Shown: in pieces, positions 59,050 through 64,000 of the stretch
Layout of the letters: each line of letters opens with the position of its first letter
How positions within the stretch are numbered: the stretch's first letter is position 1
Origin: Galaxea fascicularis
Lineage: Eukaryota > Cnidaria > Anthozoa > Scleractinia > Euphylliidae
DNA: 64,000 nt
Direction: 5' to 3'
NCBI GenBank assembly: GCA_948470475.1
Contig: OX419344.1
Coordinates: 23,954,225 to 24,018,224 of the forward strand
Translations under genes and position numbers: made by a program
Notes under the pieces: model-generated
The model's input: the letters and a program-made list of their open reading frames with translations, nothing else
The model's database searches: none
What the model was told of the DNA's origin: nothing

Positions 59050-62000
59050 ATGGCAAATTGCTGTATTATTTTCAGTGCACTTTTGGCTTCTTTGATCGCC
59101 ATTTTTGTAGGGTTGTACTACAAGCAAGGTCTTCCCGAGGAACTACCAGCTAACCAGATATTGAGTGCTCGAATATTTGGTGTGAGTTGGGACATTTTTA
59201 GTTTCGTGGTAAGTTGCTTAATCGACAGATAGCATATTTCATAAAAATTATATCTGGCTAGAGCAGTTAATTTTTCCTTTCAACAAAAGTCAATAAAGAG
59301 CAAGAGAGACCCTCAGTCACTGCTTGTAATGGATAAGAGTGTAACATGATTTCAGTCTCGGAAGATACTCATTTAGTTTTTGGTAGGCTTTCTTTCTTTT
59401 TTACCTTTATAAAGATTCCTGACTCCTGTTTTTTTTTTTTTTTTCTCAAGGGGTATGTAGCCTCGATAGTTAGCATTGGTCATTCACCCCAAGAAAACCT
59501 GAATAGTTTATTACATCTATTGCTGCCACTGACACCGTCAGAAGGAAGAAGTGATACATCAGATAACAAATGGATGGATATCAAGGACACTCAGATTGCC
59601 CGTGTTCCTGTACGTATTTACAAACCAAAACATCTTTTGAAAGAGAATGCCAAGAAATCAACTGGTGTAATTTTTTTGCATGGAGGAGGGTTTATGCTTG
59701 GATCTGTTGGTAAGACAGCTCCTATAATTATTTTTTTCAAACATGATGCTCTGCTCTAAATCCAAGTGGGAGGGGGAGGGGGTACCCAGGAATAGTTGTG
59801 ATTGGGAGGTGCAGGTGTCTTTTTTTGGTTTTAAACAAGACCCCAGACTACCCTGGGTGCAAGAGGTTATTTTTTTCGTTTGGTTGCGGGAAATTATGCG
59901 GCGCGAAGCGCCGAAAGGAAAAAAAATAACCTCTGGTCACACGAGCAATCAACCTAATTTCCATGTGACAAATTAGTTCAGAATTTGAACTAGTTGGTTG
60001 ATTGGTTCTTCAAAGGAAGCAACAATTGTGATTGGCTTACGAAAAGCATGGTTTCCCAGCCGACATGAAACAAGAGCTACGATTGGCTTAGTAAAAGCGT
60101 GGTTTCCCAGGCGAGAGCACAGCAAGGAAATGAGGTTCATTATTTGTGTGACCAGAGGTTTTTTTTTTCGTTTCGGCGCTTCATGCTGCGCAATTTCCGT
60201 CAACCAAATGAAAAAAAATAACCTCTGCACCCAGGGTAACCCTAGACTGGCTAGAGAAGGAATTGGGAAGGGAGGGTCGAGGGACTGACTTAAATGGTGG
60301 GACAATATTATTACTATTATTGGGAAGTTTGAAAAGATTAACCCAAATGGCACTTCTTGACACCATGTATTAGATATCAGGATTACCAAACAGAAAATTT
60401 GTTCCCTGTAAGTTAAGGTTTGGTGGTGAAAGCCTGGGAGACACTCTCTATTACTGTAGTTTCTGAGACATATTTTTTACCTTTTTGAAATTGGGAAGTG
60501 ATAATGTTTCTTTGAAGAGAGACTTTTCAATGAAGGGGGAATAGAAACATTATTTATCTTTCTTTTTTAGAACTGTTCCATCATCTGGTCTATAGGCTTG
60601 CTAAACAAACTGGTGTTGTGTGGATATCTGTTGAGTAAGTAATCCATGGTTGTAGGTGTATTTTTGTGGCATGAAATCATTCACGACATTATGTCCTCAC
60701 TTGGAACATTTGCTCAGTTTCTCTAGACCTCTTGTCCAAGTCCCCACCTTTTCCAGCGTTGGGGAGAGCAGGGATATACATTGACTGGAGCATAATGGAT
60801 ACCTCTCACAAACCGAGTTCAAGGTCCCTACTGTAAGTTACGGACCAGGTTTTTTCCTGTTCGCTTACGGCCCAAGCGTGAAGCGTGCAGGCTATAAATC
60901 AACAGAAAAAATGAATATCCATAACTTACAGTACGGACCAGGAAAACGGGGTTAGTAAGATATTTATAATATATCTCTGAGGTTAATCAGGTGCACAGGA
61001 AAATAAACTTTCAAATTTAGCAGGTCATACAGTAGAGTACAGCCCGTAAAATTGACCAATCACAGTGCGCACACGAACTGAGAGATCTAATATGTCTTAT
61101 GAGAATACTTAAAGATCACCCTATTGAGTAAAGTAGGAACTGCTTAAATGATATTGATAGTTATATGCTTTCAGGAGTTAAATAACTGATTAGTCCTTAA
61201 CCAAACTAAATTGTAATTCCAGCTACAGATTGACACCTAAACACATCTTCCCTGACCAGTTTGATGACTGCTATGGTGTAGTTACAACTGTGTTGGCCTC
61301 TGCTGCAAAGTATGGTATCAATAGCAATCGCATTGTTGTAGCTGGAGACAGTGCAGGAGGTAACTTAGCGGCAGCAGTTGCTCTGAAGCTTAGAGATGAA
61401 AATAAAAAACTTGCTGCCCAGGTGAGAAAGTATTTAAGGCTCTGAAACACTAACACTTGTATCATCGTCATCATCATCGTCATCATCACCATCACTATCA
61501 CCTTCACCTCAACCATCACCATCATCATCATCGTCATCAACAATAACTTCATCATCATTATCAGTCCCTATCCATGCCCAGGGACACATAAGACCTTTTC
61601 AGAGGTTTCTGTAACCAATAGAGCCTCTGGGGACCATTACTGAGCCTCTGCCCAACTCTGAGTCGAGTGTTGGGACAGACCATAGAACTGGGAACTATGT
61701 TCCCTACTCTTTTCATTATGTGTGTGCAGAATTCTTCTGCATTCCTTTAACATTTTTAAGTGTTAAGGGGAAGAACATGACCCCAACAGCTTAACATCAC
61801 TGCCCAGTTACACTGTCATCTAACCGTAACTGAGGCAGATGCTGCAGGGATGGAAGTAACAGCTGTTGATCAGTAATTACCAGTCAAATTTGCCAGTAAA
61901 AATTAAATAAAACAAAATTTCACAAGAAAAAAATGAAAATGTAACTGGCTGTACAAAGCTAGCTGTCAATCACTTATCAATCTGTTTTCTCTTATTTCTA

Positions 62001-62749
62001 TCCTTGTGCTGAGCATACAGACAGCATGACTAGCATGATCAATGTTGTGTTTGCCCCATGACCTTCCTTCCAGTGTGATCTGGTGCTGATTCAAACTAAG
62101 CTTGTACTGGGTTGGGTTGCATACAGTTCACCAGTTAGGCAGTAACACAAGCTTGCAAAACAGGAAAGACAATGTTTTCTAACCATTTTGGTCACTCTTT
62201 TTTCATTGGCAGATTCTTATATATCCTGCAATGCAGTTCATGGATTTCTTCCTTCCCTCATTTATGAAAATGAGCTCTCCAACTGCCACAAGACACCAAG
62301 TGGCAGTTTATTGGTCATATTACATGACAGGAACTCCAAACATGGTTGATGCATTTCGGGTTAACAACCACTCATTGCATCTTCGCAACACAAAGTATTT
62401 TTCATACATTAGACGTAAAGACATTGTGCACCAGAAAGGGGAAACAAAACCTCTGGATGGAATTCCAAAGGCTGTTCTTGATGGCCTGACTGATTACAGA
62501 GCATCACCTCTGATGGCAGATAACATGAAGGGACTGCCTAAAACCCTGTTGCTAACATGCCAGTATGACGTTCTTAAAGATGATGGTCTCTTGTTCAAGG
62601 CACGCTTGCAGAGTGCAGGTGTTGAAGTTACTCATTTAAATTACATGGCGATCCACGGTTTTCTTTCAGTGCAGGGTGCTGATTTCTTAGTGACAGATGA
62701 GTTTCATCAAGCAATTCAAGATATTGTTGATTATATTAAGAAGTTGTAA
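59050..62749 (+). CDS. AADAC/NCEH1-type serine esterase, paralogue B
   Basis: Exons: 59050-59208, 59451-59709, 60571-60634, 61223-61421, 62213-62749; 405 residues. The organisation matches paralogue A, with identical lengths for exons 3, 4 and 5 (64, 199 and 537 nt) and the same phases, so the pair arose by tandem duplication. N-terminal signal anchor at about 5-22 then YYKQ; HGGG at 130-133 (FLHGGGFMLG); DYRLTPKHIFP at about 161; S204 in GDSAGG; D346 in QYDVLKDDG; H375 in AIHGF. All catalytic residues are present, and the HGF form is more typical than HAF in A. Exon 2 is longer than in A (SEGRSDTSDNK insert) and its acceptor follows a long T run. It probably faces the ER lumen as a type II membrane protein. 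Confidence 0.93.
59850..60237. mobile_element. Long-TIR element (esterase B intron 2)
   Basis: Terminal inverted repeats of about 95 bp: ACCCTGGGTGCAAGAGGTTA... and ...TAACCTCTGCACCCAGGGT, also pairing at AACCTCTGGTCACAC / GTGTGACCAGAGGTT. Between the arms a roughly 48-bp unit is tandemly duplicated (GATTGGCTTACGAAAAGCAT and GATTGGCTTAGTAAAAGCGT). Confidence 0.88.
60826..60956. repeat. Short inverted-repeat element
   Basis: CTACTGTAAGTTACGGACCA at the left and CCATAACTTACAGTACGGAC near the right share the TACTGTAAGTTA word in opposite orientation, and both ends carry TACGGACCAGG. Probably a decayed foldback. Confidence 0.45.
61455..61560. repeat. (CAT)n/(ATC)n microsatellite
   Basis: About 105 bp of imperfect ATC/CAT repeats in intron 4 of esterase B. 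The apparent Met/Val-rich frame on the minus strand is a product of the repeat. Confidence 0.9.
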
Positions 62750-64000
62750 TTAATTAAGTGTTCATGTGATTAATAATAATGATGATGATAATAATATCTA
62801 TAACAAACTTCTTGATTCTGGTTGGTTCTGCACGCCCCTATTTGTTGCATAATTGGCCCATGATCATATGGGTTTGTGATTGCATACCTGTTATAGACAC
62901 TTATGTCGATAAATTATGTGCACTTTAATGGCTTTCTTTAGGGGCCAACCAACCAGGGGGACTGATTTTGAAATGTAATAGAAAAAAATTCTTGCAATGC
63001 TGTAAGAAAGAAATAAGAATGTTGCAAAGCTATTTTATCATTCCGGGAAATCTCAGCAAAACTGCAACCATTCTCTTCCCTTGCTCCCTTTGAACTCTGG
63101 ATTTAGTGATGCTGCAGAATTATTGCTTCATATGTGCAAAAATTATTAGAGCTATTTTTCAATTAGGCGATGATCAACTAACTCCAATTTTGCTTTCACA
63201 TTTGTTTAGGAGATTTCAGTCCACTTTTAAATTGTAACTAATGATTCTAGCAGCAATTACCATGCTTTGAACATTTCTGAACTGCTTTTTGCTATTTTTA
63301 ACTATTTTTTTTAATTAAGAAACTAAACATTTTCACATCTGCAGAGATGCCAACCTCTGGAGATTTTTTCCCAGCCTCCTCAAACCCCACCCCACCCTCC
63401 CAAAAAGAATTTTTCCCCTCCCACCCCCCAGAAAATGATTTTTCCCTGTCTACCTCCCCCAAAACACCCCCCCCCCCCCCCAGGTAAAAATAACTTTTTT
63501 CCACCAAATCAAATCGAGCTATCTTTGTTTATTTCCAAAATCAACTATATCACTAAATGGGTCAATTGAATATACTCAATAACATTATGACCAAATGTCC
63601 TTTATCAGTTCAGGGCTACAATTTCAGTCTACAGTGGAGGAAAGTCTTTAAAAGGTTCAAAGTGGTTTTTATCCGGGAGATTTGGTCACCCGTACGGGAG
63701 ACCAGGAGATTCGTTGCGAATCTGGGAGACTCAGGGATAATCCGGGAGAGTTGGCATGTATGCATCTGCCTGTTGTCACGGACTGTACAGGAAGAGGTGG
63801 GCTTTAGCCCCCTCACTTTTTTGGGTGGATTAAATCACTATTTCCTTTTACTTAAAGTGCACCTAACCCCAAAATACTTTTTTCGCTAAAACAAATCTTT
63901 GCACCTGTTGGAAAAGCATTGCGCTGTTTTTTGTTCTTTTTTGCCAACGGTTGGCTATTTATAGGCTTCCAAACTTACGAAAAAATAAGCATCATTTGGT
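62750..64000. other. Right flank, no gene recognised
   Basis: Downstream of esterase B. An (AATGATG)-like run lies near 62771-62795. A decayed element at about 63345-63765 has GATGCCAACCTCTGGAGATT and GGGAGAGTTGGCAT in opposite orientation, plus C-rich runs at 63415-63482 and GGGAGA words (63676-63750). Confidence 0.5.

Noticed and set aside
61271..61558. Met/Val-rich 95-codon minus-strand frame
   Set aside because: Translation of a CAT/ATC microsatellite plus the antisense of exon 4.
63298..63507. Gly-rich 69-codon minus-strand frame
   Set aside because: Antisense of C-rich low-complexity repeat sequence.

Overview
The window looks like nuclear DNA of an anthozoan cnidarian, most likely a stony coral. 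The DNA is AT-rich. Animal genes with many short exons and standard GT-AG introns are scattered among dense small transposons, foldback elements and tRNA-derived SINEs. There are no bacterial-style operons. The assignment to a coral is an inference from gene content and repeat style.

Layout. 2-343 (+): 3' end of a hydroxylysine-kinase-like APH gene. 3448-4695 and 9572-10732 (+): two intronless Shaker/Kv1-type potassium channel genes. 13491-21191 (+): a 16-exon IWS1/SPN1 transcription elongation gene. 22812-23664 (+): three phase-matched orphan exons I cannot identify. 25488-28608 (+): a two-exon DMRT gene with DM and DMA domains and a C-terminal zinc-ribbon-like motif. 30046-35843 (-): an eight-exon RagA-type Rag GTPase gene, with one GC-AG intron. 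36110-44142 (+): a 13-exon UPF3 nonsense-mediated decay gene, divergent from RagA across a 266-bp shared promoter region. 48304-55899 and 59050-62749 (+): tandem paralogues of the arylacetamide deacetylase / neutral cholesterol ester hydrolase family with the same five-exon plan.

The genes do not form one pathway. The closest links are the two Kv genes, which could co-assemble, the two esterase paralogues, and the RagA/UPF3 head-to-head pair. Introns and intergenic stretches hold at least 20 recognisable small mobile elements: TA-flanked MITEs with terminal inverted repeats, long-arm foldbacks, SINEs with tRNA heads, a decayed PIF/Harbinger transposon, and two related elements with a hammerhead-ribozyme-like core in a hairpin. 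One of the latter sits inside the pyrimidine tract of a splice acceptor, flanked by a perfect 13-bp target duplication.

Exon borders were read by eye from splice sites, phase and family similarity. All multi-exon models keep an open frame through every junction, but none was checked by alignment or transcript data.
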